Shown here in pieces: positions 11,728-23,519 of a stretch of 64,000 nt of DNA. Position 1 is the stretch's first letter; every line of letters starts with the position of its first letter. This DNA comes from Cryptomeria japonica (taxonomy: Eukaryota > Streptophyta > Pinopsida > Cupressales > Cupressaceae). A program made the position numbers and the translations under genes. The stretch lies in assembly GCF_030272615.1 (NCBI RefSeq), contig NC_081413.1, positions 448,920,538 through 448,984,537 on the forward strand, written 5' to 3'. The notes under the pieces were generated by a model. It worked only from the letters and a program-made list of their open reading frames with translations. It was not told the DNA's origin and searched no databases.

Positions 11728-13046
11728 AGGAGATGCAGTATTCAAGGGGAGTAATACATTGACCATATTTGTCACCCCCTTAGTGGAAATCGAGGAATGG
11801 AATGACAAGCTACTGTTGGTGTAAAGGAAGAAGATGAGATGGTAGTGTGTGTAGTTGTTGCCCTGGCTATACATCTATGGATGAGAAATAGATTACTGCC
11901 ATGTGTGTCAGTGGATAGTTCAAATTTCCATGGGAATCAAAGGCACTTGACACAAGAAGATAGGAGTTCAAAGAAGGTGCTCTGGTGTAGATGATGATCT
12001 AGTATAGTAAACTGGTACATGCAGTATGTTACCGGTATGGATATTGATCGGTATTGCAGTTCATGGAAGTCAATAAGTTGTGGGATCATTGAAGTAACTT
12101 CGATAATGTGATTTGTGGTGATTATGTCTTAGGTGATATTAGAAATTACCTAAATGACATGTGTTGGCCCGATAGTAGATCATATATGCTTGCATTATTA
12201 TGGGCTAACCGACTTGATATTTGGCATGATAGTGTTGTGGTATGGCATTATGTTCATATCAGATCATGTCATAAGTTGTTATCAATGTCATGGAGATAGA
12301 AGATCATCATTTGATCACATATGCACAACTCAACTGGTATAAGGTGCATATTGGAGAATCGGTTTAGGATCCAACATGCAATGAAAACCTGAAATATGTG
12401 GCTCAAGGGGAGCTCACAACCATGTTTTATGATTGGTATTAGATATGATGGACACAGGGGGAGAGGAAGTGTCTATGGCTATACTGGTATGATTGAGACT
12501 TTGGGATGTGCTCATGGGTCCGTGTTTGTGAGGTATTTCAATGTCTATTCAATTTGTACTTAATTGAAATCACAATCAGACCACTGGGAGAGTTACCTAC
12601 ACAGGGGGAGAACATACATTTGGTATCAGAAAATGCACATGTACTATCAAATTAGTATAGTGTTAGTGTCAACACTTGGTATCAACAAATTAGGGTTGAA
12701 ATAACCTAGTGCATATCAAAAGGGGAGATGATGCAGTCTGACCAATAGGTAAGTGGAATTCATTGACACATTTTTCCCTACAATTGGTATCAAATTTATA
12801 AATATAATTTGTATCCAATTTGTATATAGATTTGGTAGCTGAGTAATTGGTGTCAGTTGGTGTCTGAGCCCTCCATATCAATTGTTGATAAATGAGAGGA
12901 TGTAGTGTATGATAGCCAAAAAGGAGGAGAAGCAATTGGTAGAGAAAAGGCAGAGAGACACTCTATTACTTCCCTTTGCCATTGCTGTCAAAGGGGGAGA
13001 GAGAATATGTAGTACACCTAATACTACATGTGTTGACATCAATACC
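11728..13046 (+). other. CopA-1 post-gag region, non-coding
   Basis: About 1.3 kb between gag and the purine tract, where an autonomous Copia element would carry over 3 kb of pol. No integrase, RT or RNase H motif can be read in any frame. CopA-2 has a related region (54933-56381), so this short spacer is ancestral to the family. Confidence 0.7.
13007..13029 (+). repeat. Inverted repeat upstream of the CopA-1 purine tract
   Basis: ATGTAGTA (13007-13014) and TACTACAT (13022-13029) can pair over a 7-base loop. The same hairpin occurs in CopA-2, there in two copies. A first purine tract (AAAGGGGGAGA, 12990-13000) lies just before it. Confidence 0.7.
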
Positions 13047-13058
13047 AAAGGGAGAGAT
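13047..13058 (+). promoter_or_regulatory. CopA-1 polypurine tract
   Basis: AAAGGGAGAGAT directly abuts the TG of the 3' LTR, as expected for the plus-strand DNA primer. Confidence 0.85.
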
Positions 13059-15614
13059 TGTTGGTATTGTGTTGTCATTGATGTCAACCGGTATGAGAGA
13101 TTGTTGGTATAGATGTCATTGTTGTTAACTAGTAATGGTGTCATTGATGTCAACTAGTATAGCTGGTTACTGATATAGCTTGTCACCAGTAAGGAAGAGA
13201 ATGTCAACCAACATTGTAGTCATTGGAGTCACCAGTACACAAGTTAGTGTTGGATTGTGTTGGAGACATAAGTATTGGAGACTAGTGTGGTATAACAATT
13301 GAGAAGTGATATGTTGGCAATGCATTGTTGCAAACCGGCAAGCGTATGACCAGTGAGCAAGTGAGCAAGCAGGGTGTATAGATGAAGAAGTTTAAAAAAT
13401 TGGTATACAGGTTGAGGTCATCTAGTAGGACTCCCACCAGAAGAAGAGGTCATCATAGGATAATGATATGACAAATAGAGTTTGGACTTCTGCAAGTTAG
13501 TGAAGTATACAAAGGGGATGTCTACTGGATTATGTACTAGATTGAAGATATATTTGCTGAATAACATAAATGCCATATTTGTGCATTGTTGGAAGCTTAA
13601 TAAGTGATCATACTGAGCTTATCTCCCAATATGCATTGAATGCATCATAACCTTCTGAGATAAGACAAAAATGTAGAAGGTAGCTGATTAAAGGCTCACA
13701 TGGAATGAATTGGCGAAACATAAAGATGCCTCAGGTGCATGAAATCAGAGATGTGCACTAGATTAGTAAGAGTTGACATGTTGTGCCACTAGGATAGAGA
13801 AGGAAGAGTAAAGAAGTGATGGGTTTGTCACTTTGATAAAGAATTTGAGATGATGTCTAAGTTGATGAAGAAGAAGGAAAGGTTGAGCAGATGCACACAA
13901 AGAGTCAACTAGAATATAGATGCAATCAGATGGAAACATTTGAAGATTGATGACATGGTGTTGTCAAGGTAGTTATCAGTAAGTATGTCCACCGATCAAG
14001 CTGACAAAGTGACCAGTGAAGAGTTCTTATCTGATGAAGATGAGTTGCCTTGTTTTGACAAGTGAAGTGACTAGGCAAAGGTGTTCCACCAGCAGTACAA
14101 CAAAGTCTAGACATGAAGGTTAACCTGTTAGGGTACAATCGGGAGGGTTAGTGAATCGCTAGATGAACCCGATTGTGTGTTGTTCGATGAAAGTGTCTAA
14201 AATAACATAGTGATTGTGTTGAGGTGCATGCCGATAGGGACAACGCATGGAGTCCAACTGTCAAATAAATGGACCGTGCATTGGCGGTGAGGTAGTTGAT
14301 GACTAGTCGACATTAATGTTGATAGTGGATATCACTAGTTGAGAGTATAAGGATGTGGCTCGAGACTGATGAAAGGATAGAGATCTGATTCATTGGCATC
14401 ATGATCGATACAATGTGTCTAGGTGTTGATTGGGGTAGATGAAGCTAAAGGCATGATCGCTTCATAATGGTTGACAAGTGCAGGACAACAAAAAGGTCAT
14501 GTTTCCTAAATATGGCAAATGTGTTTTGGACACAATGGGATTGGTGGAGTTGATTGATCCATTGCAAGTGCTGAATCTCTGAGATAAGATCCGATTAGAT
14601 TTGGTATGCCTTGTGGTTGATGAAGGAGCTCTAGCATGCCAGAGGTTTGAATGTCATCATGGTGGGAAAACTCATATATAAATATGTAGCTCGAAGACCA
14701 AATTTGGTGCTGCTACACAAGAGAGAGAGCTGATGAAGGGAGAAAAACAAGGGAATTAATTAGTCAAGAGCCCATCGACAATTGAAAAGGTGACTGAGTG
14801 CTTGAGAGATAACCGGTTAGAATAGCTAAACCAGCAAGGCTAAGGCAATCTGTAGACTGTCATTGAGCCTGATAGTGGGGTGATCCGATAATGTTCCAAC
14901 TGCTAAGAAAGTAGGAGAGAGGGAAGTAGTGTTGTGTGAGTGGTTGAGGAGATCCAGCAAGCCAGAGAATAGTGTAGGGTTAAACTCACAAGTGGCCTAA
15001 CCAACAAGTTGAGAGCCAACAGTGATCAGAGAGAAGAGAGTAGAGAGCAGAGTACTGATAGAGGAGAGGCAGAGGCTAGACCGGTAAGGTTGCAGCATAG
15101 AAGAAAGATTGCAGAGGTTACATAACTCATTCGTAACTGGGGTTATTACTATTATTTTGATATATGATATTGTGATCACTAAGGTGGAGCTCGGTGCAGG
15201 GGTTGGTGCTCCTTGGGTTGGTGTCCTATTATCAGTGGTTGGTACTCCTTGGGTTGGTGCCCTAAATCAGGGGTTGGCACTCCTTGGGTTGGTTCCCTAA
15301 ATCAGTAGGGGTAGTACTCCTTGGGTTGGTGCCCTAAATGTTGTAACTAGTGTTTTCATTATGAGGCTGGATAGGAGTAGTAGATTCTAGCAGCATTTCT
15401 CACTGAGGTTTTCCCAATGTTGGGTTTTCCTAATACATCTAGTGTTATGTGATGTTCCTTTTGTGTGTGGTTTCATTTGTGTTATGTCCCTATCTCACTG
15501 GTATATTTTCCTTGTGTTTGAACTTCTAACCGATACACACCTCTTAGGATTAAAAGGTTATAGTTTGGAAACCACTGATTCACCCCCCCTCTCAGTGGCA
15601 TCTTATGTTCAATA
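13059..15614 (+). repeat. CopA-1 3' LTR (about 2556 bp)
   Basis: Begins TGTTGGTATTGTG right after the purine tract. Ends TTATGTTCAATA where the family ends GTGTTCAACA, so the terminal CA has mutated to TA. Related to 50691-52892 and 56394-59045. It contains a four-unit tandem repeat (15199-15340). Confidence 0.85.
15199..15340 (+). repeat. 35-36 bp tandem repeat in the CopA LTR
   Basis: Four units built on GGGGTTGGTGCTCCTTGGG + TTGGTGCCCTAAATCA, the last one slightly longer. Equivalent three-unit blocks occur at about 10-112, 52512-52614 and 58677-58764, with unit number and spelling differing between copies. Confidence 0.85.
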
Positions 15615-16640
15615 GATTTGATTCAAGATGATAAATATTGATATGATGCCCGAGATGCTGACTGATAGATTACGATGCAAGGATGCCCCCTCAGGAGATG
15701 AATCAAATAATTTTTCAATGTTTTTGAATTTTTCATGATTTTTTAATTTTTTTGATATTTTTTAAATTTTCGTGCTTTCTAGATTTTTAATGATTTTATG
15801 ATTTTAAAATATTTTCAAAGTTGATCCGATTCATTTCTTGATAAGAAATTTGAAAATGTTGTTCTACCAGGTTGATTAGTTGATTAAAAATAAGATAAAA
15901 ATCCCACTTAATTGCCTCACTTTGAGTTTAAAAAGTGAAATTCATTTTTACCACTCCACATTTGTGCATGTGATCTTGTTGAAAAAATTCTCTGGAGAAG
16001 AAAATGATGATCCTATACCACCAACATAGGTTTGACCAAGTTTGGCATCGTGAGCATCCTATGGTCCACCGGTACGTACCCCGAGAAAACCCATCTTCAT
16101 TAAATTTTTGCTGATTTTTGAAAAAAAAATAGCTAGTTTTAGTAAAAAATCATTTTTTAGCATTTTCATCATGTGGGTTTTTAAAAACATTGTTTTATTC
16201 TAGGTTTTTGGCAAGATAAAATGGGTTTTGACCATTTTTTAAAATTTGGAGTTTTCTTTTTTTTCTAAATTATTTTATTTACTTTGGGCACCATAGCGCC
16301 ACCACAGGCCCCACATGGACATCACGCTACATGCCATGGACATGAGTGGTGCTACCGTGGACATCGACGGTGCCACCACAGATGTTACACTACGTGCTAT
16401 AGACATCGGTGACACCACCGCGGGTGCCATGTTGTGCACCACAGACACCGCCCTGTGCGTCATGTACGTCAGCACCATAACTAGTCATGCTGCAACCCAC
16501 CCCAAACAAGCTTGAAAAAAAACAAAGGCACTCAAAATGAGATAAAAAAATAGCGCACGTGTCTCCCCAAACATTGCAATCATCGATAAATTGATTAATG
16601 CCATCATTTTTTATTTTTGATAGGAATCCTATTCGCATTC
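15615..16640. other. Gene-free AT-rich stretch with a GC-rich patch
   Basis: 15615-16260 is dominated by T-rich runs (TTTTTCATGATTTTTTAA type). At about 16270-16500 the composition switches to GC-rich, with repeated CACCGTGGACATC / GGTGCCACCAC phrases. ORFs cross it on both strands, but they look like by-products of the repeats. I cannot assign it to an element; it may be an LTR or UTR of an unrecognised one. Confidence 0.4.
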
Positions 16641-17706
16641 ATTAGAATTTTGTCTCACTAGCAGCTTGGAGCTGTAGATTTGCTTATTTATATTTTGGTT
16701 TGTTTCTTCTGTATTTCTTTGTATCTCTTTTCTTCTCTCATATTCAACTTTCTCTGTGCTGATATTTAGTTCTGCTAGTCTTTCTATTAATTCTTCTTGC
16801 CTTATACTATCTTCTTGTCTATTTTTATTATAAGTTTACTCTAGTTGGGAAGTGCCATTATTTTGTCTTTCTTGCTGATTAGAAGCTCTCTCTTCTCATG
16901 ATCTTATTTTTTCTTATTCTTGTTGTTTGGTAGATGCTTCCTCTCTTTTGATTAAATGTTGATCTTGTCTTCTATAATGTTCATCTTTTTGTTGCCTAAA
17001 AGATGTTTCTTCTTATGGAGTAACTTGTCCATACCCTAAGTCTGATTTGTCTTTACCCTGTTGAGTATGAGGTTGTATGATTTGTAAGATACCATCTTTT
17101 CTTTTTCCTACAGGACCCATTCCAATGTATCCCATTTTTTTTAGGATGTTGAATCCTTTTCCATATATTTTTGTGGGTATTCTGACATTATTAATTTTTG
17201 GTTGAACCTCTTCATCTTTATATAGCCATTATAGCACATCTTTGTCCTCTATTTCTTCAGATAATGTCTTCGCTCTAACAAATGCTCCATCAAATATTTG
17301 AAGAGGTTTTATAACTGGTTGTTGTTTTGAGCTTGATGGTTTACCATAAGATTTAGGAGAAAGGGTTAATTGTGCCAGTGAATATTCTCGGTTCCCTTGA
17401 GCCCTCAATTGTATCTTCTTTTTCAAAACTTCACAAGATTGAAGAAAGTGATATTTCCTTAGATTGTGTGCTTGAAGAGGATGCCTCTCTATTATGTGGA
17501 ATAGTGACCTCTTGTGCCATTTTCAAATTACTACAATATTGGAATGGATTTGAGTATGCTAAAATTGTGATTTCCTACCTATTGTAAGGAAACTTCAGGC
17601 ACTGTTGATAAGTTGAAGGAATAGCTTGTATGTCATGAATCCATGGTCTTCCCAAAAGTATGTTGTATGATAAATCCAGGTCTAGAACTTGGCATGTTGT
17701 ATCTTT
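16641..17706 (-). pseudogene. G1 pol relic: protease end and linker toward RT
   Basis: Minus-strand continuation of the protease frame. It includes [20 protein letters not shown], the conserved phrase at the end of Gypsy protease (L-LGR-WIH), at about 17690-17620. After that it decays into a Lys-rich linker full of stops. No RT motif is reached; the element appears truncated near 16640. Confidence 0.65.
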
Positions 17707-18185
17707 CTACAAGGGTCCTACTCTGATTGGTAATACCACAATTCCTTTGGAGGAACTCTCTTCTTCATCATATGCTTTTATTGTGATCTTTTTATGGGGA
17801 TCAAATGCATCATTAGAATAACCCAAGGCACGAATAAGACTTAATGAGAAAATATTCAAGCCAACTCCTCCATCTATTAGGACACGTTTAACGTAGGTTT
17901 TATGAATAAGGACTTCAATATGCAAGGGAATGTTATCTAGATGTTGCAAAGCCATGTCATCTTTGTCAGTGAATGATAGGCAATGAGGTGTTATGAGGTG
18001 TCCCACCATAGTTTGGAATTGATCTACACCAAGATATTTGGGTACCATCATATCTACGAGATCTCTCTCTAAAATTTATTTATGTGTGGGTGAAAGTTTT
18101 AAAATTTCTAAATTTGATATTTGTGCGCGAGTTTTTTGTAATTGATCAACTATACTATATTGTTTTTAAGTAGATGATGTGTCAG
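17707..18185 (-). pseudogene. G1 Gypsy protease (retropepsin-like)
   Basis: The frame 18051-17707 contains VKRVLIDGGVGLNIFSL, the active-site loop of a Gypsy aspartic protease with Asp-Gly-Gly in place of Asp-Ser/Thr-Gly. Upstream, readable through one stop, is the phrase ISNLEILKLSPTHK that usually precedes it. In the family the protease would cut the gag-pol polyprotein. It lies directly downstream of G1 gag on the same strand, in a different frame. Confidence 0.75.
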
Positions 18186-19885
18186 TTATAAGACCCAACA
18201 AAGTAACCTTGGCTTCGATTCTTGTGATAACATGAGCGGGTTCTTGTTTTTATTTTCTTTGACCACAATTACATTCACAACGTTATCATAGGTATGAACA
18301 TAGTTCACTTTTTCTTTACCTGTGCTATTTCGCACTGTTGATGATTCACCCTTCTCATTATTAGGAAGCAGAGTTTTGAAAGTTGTGTGCAACTCATTTG
18401 TCTTATGCCCATCCATAGTTATGATGCCATTGTCAATAAAATCTTGGATGACATGTTTTAACCACTGACAATGGTGTCCTTTGTTTTGATGAAAATCACA
18501 ATAATGATTATCGTTCCACCAAGCAGGTTTAACCTTGGGTTCAAAGTTTCTTGCTTCTGAAAAGGTAATCAACTTGTTTGCAAAAAGTGTCTTTAATGCT
18601 GACCCAAGTAGTTCACCAATGCTAGTAAATTTCATACGAAAATTATTAAAAGGTGGTTTTGGTTTATTGTTATCTTGTTGAGTCACTACTATGTGATTTG
18701 ATAAATTGAAAACCGGTTTCTTTGGTTTCAAATTATTATTATCTATTATCCCATGATTGATGATGTTTTGATTTATGTTCCAAAACTTGGGCTTATCAAT
18801 ATTGTTATTATTAGTATTGCTGTTGAGAGGAGGATTCACTCCTTCCTTGTATATCTTCAACTCTCCTTTCTTAACCATAGCTTCCTCAACCTTGATTCCA
18901 ATATCAATGATATTTTTTAAATTTGGAGGATGTTGCATTTTTAGTTTATAACTTATTTTTTTATTTAGATTGTCAATGAATATGCCTATCTTTTCATTAT
19001 CTAGCACCGTACAATGATATCATGCAGCTAATCATCTCCAGCTTTGTAGAAACTTCATGAAAGGTTATCCACTCTTTTGCTTGGTGTTACAAAAGTCTAG
19101 CATTGTGATCTCATGTTGTATGTTATAAGAGTATTGTGAAACAAACTTGTTCACCAATTCTACAAATTTTCTAATTCTAGGTGGAAGTTTCGAGAACCAT
19201 TCCATAGCTTGTCCACTTAAGCTCTTTGGAAATAACCTCATTAAGTATGTGTCTTCATGTGCGAACTCCATGCTCATCATGCCAAATTCTCCTACATGAT
19301 CTTGGGGATTAGTTCTTCCATTATATTTGTCATATCTAGGAGTTTCATAATTTGGAGGAAAAGGTATCATGTTGAGACTTTTGTCAAATGGATAAGGATA
19401 GATTTCTTGAACCGAATACCTCTTAGTAGTCCCCCTTTGTATATCTTGAATTTGTGTTTGAAGAGTTTGTATCTATTGTGTGAGAGCCAAAAGGGGATTA
19501 TCCACATTAGTTCTTGCTTCACTATTTCAGTTTTCTAAACTTGTTCATTGTGGATATCATTTTGAGTTCCTTCATTTTGGACCTCATTTAGAATTCGTTC
19601 ATTTCAAATATGGTTGGAATCATTTTAAGTATCAGCTATCTTTTCACCTTGTTTCAAGCCTAGAGTATCAAAAATACTTGGTAACTTCGCACCTTGATGT
19701 TCCAACATGAGAAAATATCTTTCCCTCTCTGTTTCAAGGATCCTCTCTAAGAATCTAGCAAACTTTAGGTCTTGTTGAGCTTCTTTGATTTGTTTAGTCA
19801 TTATTCTATCTTCATGAGGCTCACTATTTTGAGTAGTGGATGCAAATTGTTGAAAGAAAGGATTCTCTTCTTCCATTGTAAGCAT
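18186..19885 (-). pseudogene. G1 gag (Retrotrans_gag family)
   Basis: Three minus-strand segments in series. 19885-19625 is the N-terminus (ERILETERERYFLMLEHQG, helical). 19370-19065 is the capsid core (PQDHVGEFGMMSMEFAHED, LFPKSLSGQAMEWFSKLPP, LVNKFVSQYSYNIQHEITML). 19007-18186 is the C-terminal part, with KIGIFIDNLNKKISYKLKM and the Cys/His motif YCDFHQNKGHHCQWLKHVI. That order is typical of plant Gypsy gag. Frames differ between segments, so at least one frameshift is present. The 5' LTR and PBS of the same element are at about 36960-38010, displaced by G2. Confidence 0.85.
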
Positions 19886-20639
19886 TTTTCTTTCTTTTCC
19901 TTTAAGTCTTTGTTTCTAATCCCTAGTTAACATAGGCATACAAGTGATCTGAATGTTTTGAAAAGGATTTCAATTTTCAGAAATGTGTCTCAATAAATGA
20001 TTAATTGTTGAGGTAAATATGATAAATTGATACGACCACTTCTATTGAGAGATTGGGATAATCCTAATCTTTGTTGTAAGACTAGCATTCTCAAAGGTTC
20101 ATTGTCAAACTCTTTTCAATAACCCCACAGATAATCACGATAGTGGTGTAAGAATACGTGATGTTTCAATAAGAGTTTGCTATTGATGTATAGAAATCTT
20201 CTCCTTTTTAAGATTAGTTTCTAACCAAGCTTCCTCTTTTTTCAGATGACACGAAATGGTCATTCAAGTATTTGGGAGTTTGCAATTTTTTTTATCTTAG
20301 TTTGGAGTGAAAATTTTGCAATTTTGATATGACCAAGTTCAATAGGAAAGATATAGCCTATAATAGAGAACAAGGTTAGCTTGATCAAGTGATGTAGTTT
20401 CGTGATAGAGGATGATAGATCCTGATGAGAAACTATGTTTGAGAGATCAATTTATCAAAGAAAATGTGATGATGCACTTTGAGATGTTGGATCTTGAACT
20501 TATTGTAGATGAATACTTGAAAACCTTAGTGTGTCTAGTTTTGAATCTACTTTGATAGAAGATAACCTGACTGAGTGCCTTGAGAAGATGGCCTAACCTC
20601 CATGTTTGACTATTTGAGAAATGGGTTGCTTTTGTTTTT

Positions 20640-20880
20640 GAATTTTGGTGCAGTTTACCATAAACAGTGACAAAATGACCAAAAATGCTACTATACTAAC
20701 CAAGAATGTTGCTATACTAACCAGAAACATTGAGAAATAGACCAAAAACAATGAGGAACAAACTAGGAAGGTTGTGATAGTGACCAAAAAAGCTATCAGA
20801 TAGGCTAGGTTCTCTAATACAAAGACCAAAAATGCTATCAGATAGACCAGGAACTCTAAGACAAAGACAAAAAATGCTAT
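20640..20880. repeat. Degenerate 21-bp repeat block
   Basis: Repeated phrases of the AATGCTACTATACTAACCAA type, about 20-21 bp apart. On the minus strand they generate a spurious hydrophobic heptad ORF (20829-20593). The wording closely resembles the array at 36518-36787 on the other side of G2. Confidence 0.65.
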
Positions 20881-21339
20881 ACTACAATTGAGTGACTCAA
20901 AAGTTCAAATTAATGATGTTTGGACTTAGAAAATAGTTTTTTGAACTTAAAAGATTGTTGTTTTGACCCAAATATTTGATTTTTCAGACTCAGACAAATG
21001 ATGTTTAGACCTAACAATTGCAAAATGGGAGATCTAGTGTTGAAACATGAGCAATTTAACATTCAAACCAAGAGAGATAACATTTAGACTAGAAGAGATA
21101 AAGTTTGAACTAGGAGAGCTGACATTTGGACTAGAAGAGTTAAAGTTTGAACTTGGAACTCTGAATTTAAAAATATTGATGTTGGAACTCAGAAAATGGT
21201 TGTTTTGACTCCAAGAATTGATGTGTAGACTCAGATAACTAATTCTTAGACTTAGGAAGCACAAACTTGGAGATGTAATGTTGAAATATGGAAAAACTAA
21301 CATTCATACCAAGAGAGATATAGTTTAGAAAAAAATAGT

Positions 21340-21690
21340 TGACGTTTGAACCAGAAGAGTTGATGTTTGGACTGAGAGAGTTGTTGTTTAGATTGAGAGA
21401 GCTATTGTTTAGACCGAAAGAGTTACCATTTTGAGTGAAAGAGCTACTGCTGGTACCAAGAGAGCTATTATTTGGACTGAGAGAGCTAATGTTTGGACCG
21501 AGAGAGCTACTGTTTCGACTGAGAGAGCTATTGTTTGGATCGAAAGAGCTAATGTTTGGACTAAGAGAGCTACTATTTGGACTGAAAGTGCTACTCTCTG
21601 GACTGAGAGGGCTAATTTTTGGACTGAGAGAGCTACTATTTGGACCGAAAGAGCTACTGTTTCGACTGAAAGAGATAATCTGTTGTGAAA
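21340..21690. repeat. 21-bp tandem array in the G1 leader
   Basis: Around 16 units of 21 bp, consensus ACTGAGAGAGCTAATGTTTGG with alternating CTACTG/CTATTG/CTAATG. Because the unit is seven codons, several frames stay open on both strands: the plus-strand frame reads ERAxxWT heptads, and the minus-strand frame of 188 codons (21805-21239) reads SSLSPNx heptads. A weaker version continues at 21030-21300. Confidence 0.85.
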
Positions 21691-22370
21691 CTTGTAAACT
21701 TGACAGTTTGAAGTTTGAGTTTGCAATTTTTGTTGTTTCAATGGATGATATCTTGACATGATTTAAAAACATATAAGCCAGATTATGTTTTGTCCTATAA
21801 GACACATAAAGTGTACGTTCAAGAAGCTTTAAAGAAAGCCCAAGTTTTTACGGGTTTTGAACAATTGAAAACACACCATTTAGTCTATCCTAAGGAGATT
21901 GGCTTCATTATTAGTTCTCAGCCCACATTTTGGTACCCTATTAGCTCACACAACCTTTTCAACCCTTGAGGGTGCCCGTGTTTTTTCCTTTGCAAGAGCT
22001 AGTGGAGTCATATTATGAGCCTAGCAATAAGGTCTCAAAGGGGGAGTTTGCACATATGCTCAAGAGGGACATACAGTGAGTGTCTTTGGGAGAGATTCTT
22101 CCCCCTCCCTACACTGAGAAGATAGTAATGTTCAAAGGTAAACCGAGTAGCTTCTAATTTTAATTGGAACTAGTAAGGGATCCATTCGGCACATCGGGGT
22201 ACAAACTCAATTAATAGGTTTCCCAGCCTTGAAAACCAAGGTTTAATATACCCGAATGTACGAAGGAGAGCTATTCTTGAGCACTGTCGTTCACTTTATT
22301 TTCATCAAATCGCATTTATTTTTAAGTGGGTTGGAGTACTTGGGGTTATTTGTTCCCACTTGGGTTGTGT

Positions 22371-23408
22371 TGACTCTAAATTTTACCTTGGAAGCAAACA
22401 CCCTTATGGGAAATTCAATGATGGGGGACCAATTGTGAAGGGTTCATTGAATGACCTTCGGGATTGAGAAGCTGACTCTTCCTTATGGTTTTGAGAAAAA
22501 GTGAAAAGGAGGAAACACTCAAAACAATAAAAACTAAAATACTGAGGCGATACGCTAGAGCATTTTCCTAAGAAGACATGAGTATACAAAAACCCAAGTA
22601 CATATGGTTTTTGAGCCCATTCAACAATCTACAAGTCTGAATCAGAAATGCAATTAAGACATAATTAAATTTTCTTGTAACATAAAGAAATACTCATCGT
22701 GCATCTACCAGATAACAAGTGCAAAACATAGTTTAATCGACAGAATCTTAGATATATATTTCCAAAATTATTGAAATTCTAATAGAAAGCACATAAAAAA
22801 CCATCAGAGCATGCTGAAAGAGATATCACAAAGGCCATAGGCACAGTTTGATTGATTTTCTTCAAAAAATAATAATATTTTAAAAAGGCCAAAATTGTTG
22901 CTAAGAAAACTCAATTGCTTTTCTTCCAAAGTTCCAAACCCCTACAACAAGGAGAAAACAAGAATAAATAGAGCCCACGGATTTGGAAATAGCTCCCAAA
23001 TACACCAAACAAGCATAACCACCCCTAAAGAGAAAACTCCAGTCGTGTCACCCTGAGAATCACACCTAGCAAAATGGCCACAAGACCCCAATCTCTGTCG
23101 GCAATGATCTTCATACCGGCACAAACCGAAAAGATTTTGCTAACCGCAAAGGAAAATGCAGTAGACTAGGAGATCTCTTCAAATAGAAATGTGTGGCGAT
23201 ACAAGGTGGGCCCCCGAAAACAAGCCTAGTCAACAACATCCTTCCATTTGTGACCATTGTGCTACTCCAAAACCAAAACACCAAATATAGAGCGTTGGGT
23301 TAACGTCGAGCTGACAATTGTCTTGTACACCTTGCAATGCTTGAAAGCTAAAAGGGCAAAATAATCAACCTACCTAAAAACTTAATTCTGGGAATTTTAA
23401 TGTGAACA
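22371..23408 (-). repeat. G2 3' LTR
   Basis: Direct copy of 35091-36128: starts TGACTCTAAATTTTACC, ends TTTTAATGTGAACA, same length. No convincing purine tract is visible next to it on the minus-strand internal side. Confidence 0.9.
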
Positions 23409-23519
23409 TTTCTTGGCGATTAACAGGGGAAATTCTGCCTACAGAATATGGGAACCCAAAACTACTGGCTCATAGACCAAACCTTATATTAAGATAGGAT
23501 GGACCAGATTAGAGACCTG

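Larger units (their letters stand above)
1..15614 (+). mobile_element. CopA-1, gag-only Copia-type LTR retrotransposon (5' end outside window)
   Basis: Order on the plus strand: 5' LTR (1-261 and 9570-9702, split by TG1), PBS, gag relic, about 1.3 kb of non-coding DNA, purine tract, 3' LTR (13059-15614). No protease, integrase, reverse transcriptase or RNase H motif is visible in the internal 3.3 kb, so it is non-autonomous. CopA-2 (50691-59045) has the same order and also no pol, so the lack of pol is a family trait, not a private deletion. The left half of the 5' LTR and its target duplication lie outside the window. Confidence 0.85.
19886..22370 (-). other. G1 leader, left part, non-coding with tandem repeats
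   Basis: Sequence upstream of G1 gag on the minus strand. It holds the 21-bp arrays described separately. The remaining stretches (19886-20592 and 21806-22370) show no gene. G2 starts at 22371; the leader continues at 36129. Confidence 0.55.

Noticed and set aside
21239-21805. 188-codon minus-strand ORF rich in Ser, Asn and Leu heptads
   Set aside because: Produced by a 21-bp tandem DNA repeat that leaves several frames open on both strands; no start context or family support.
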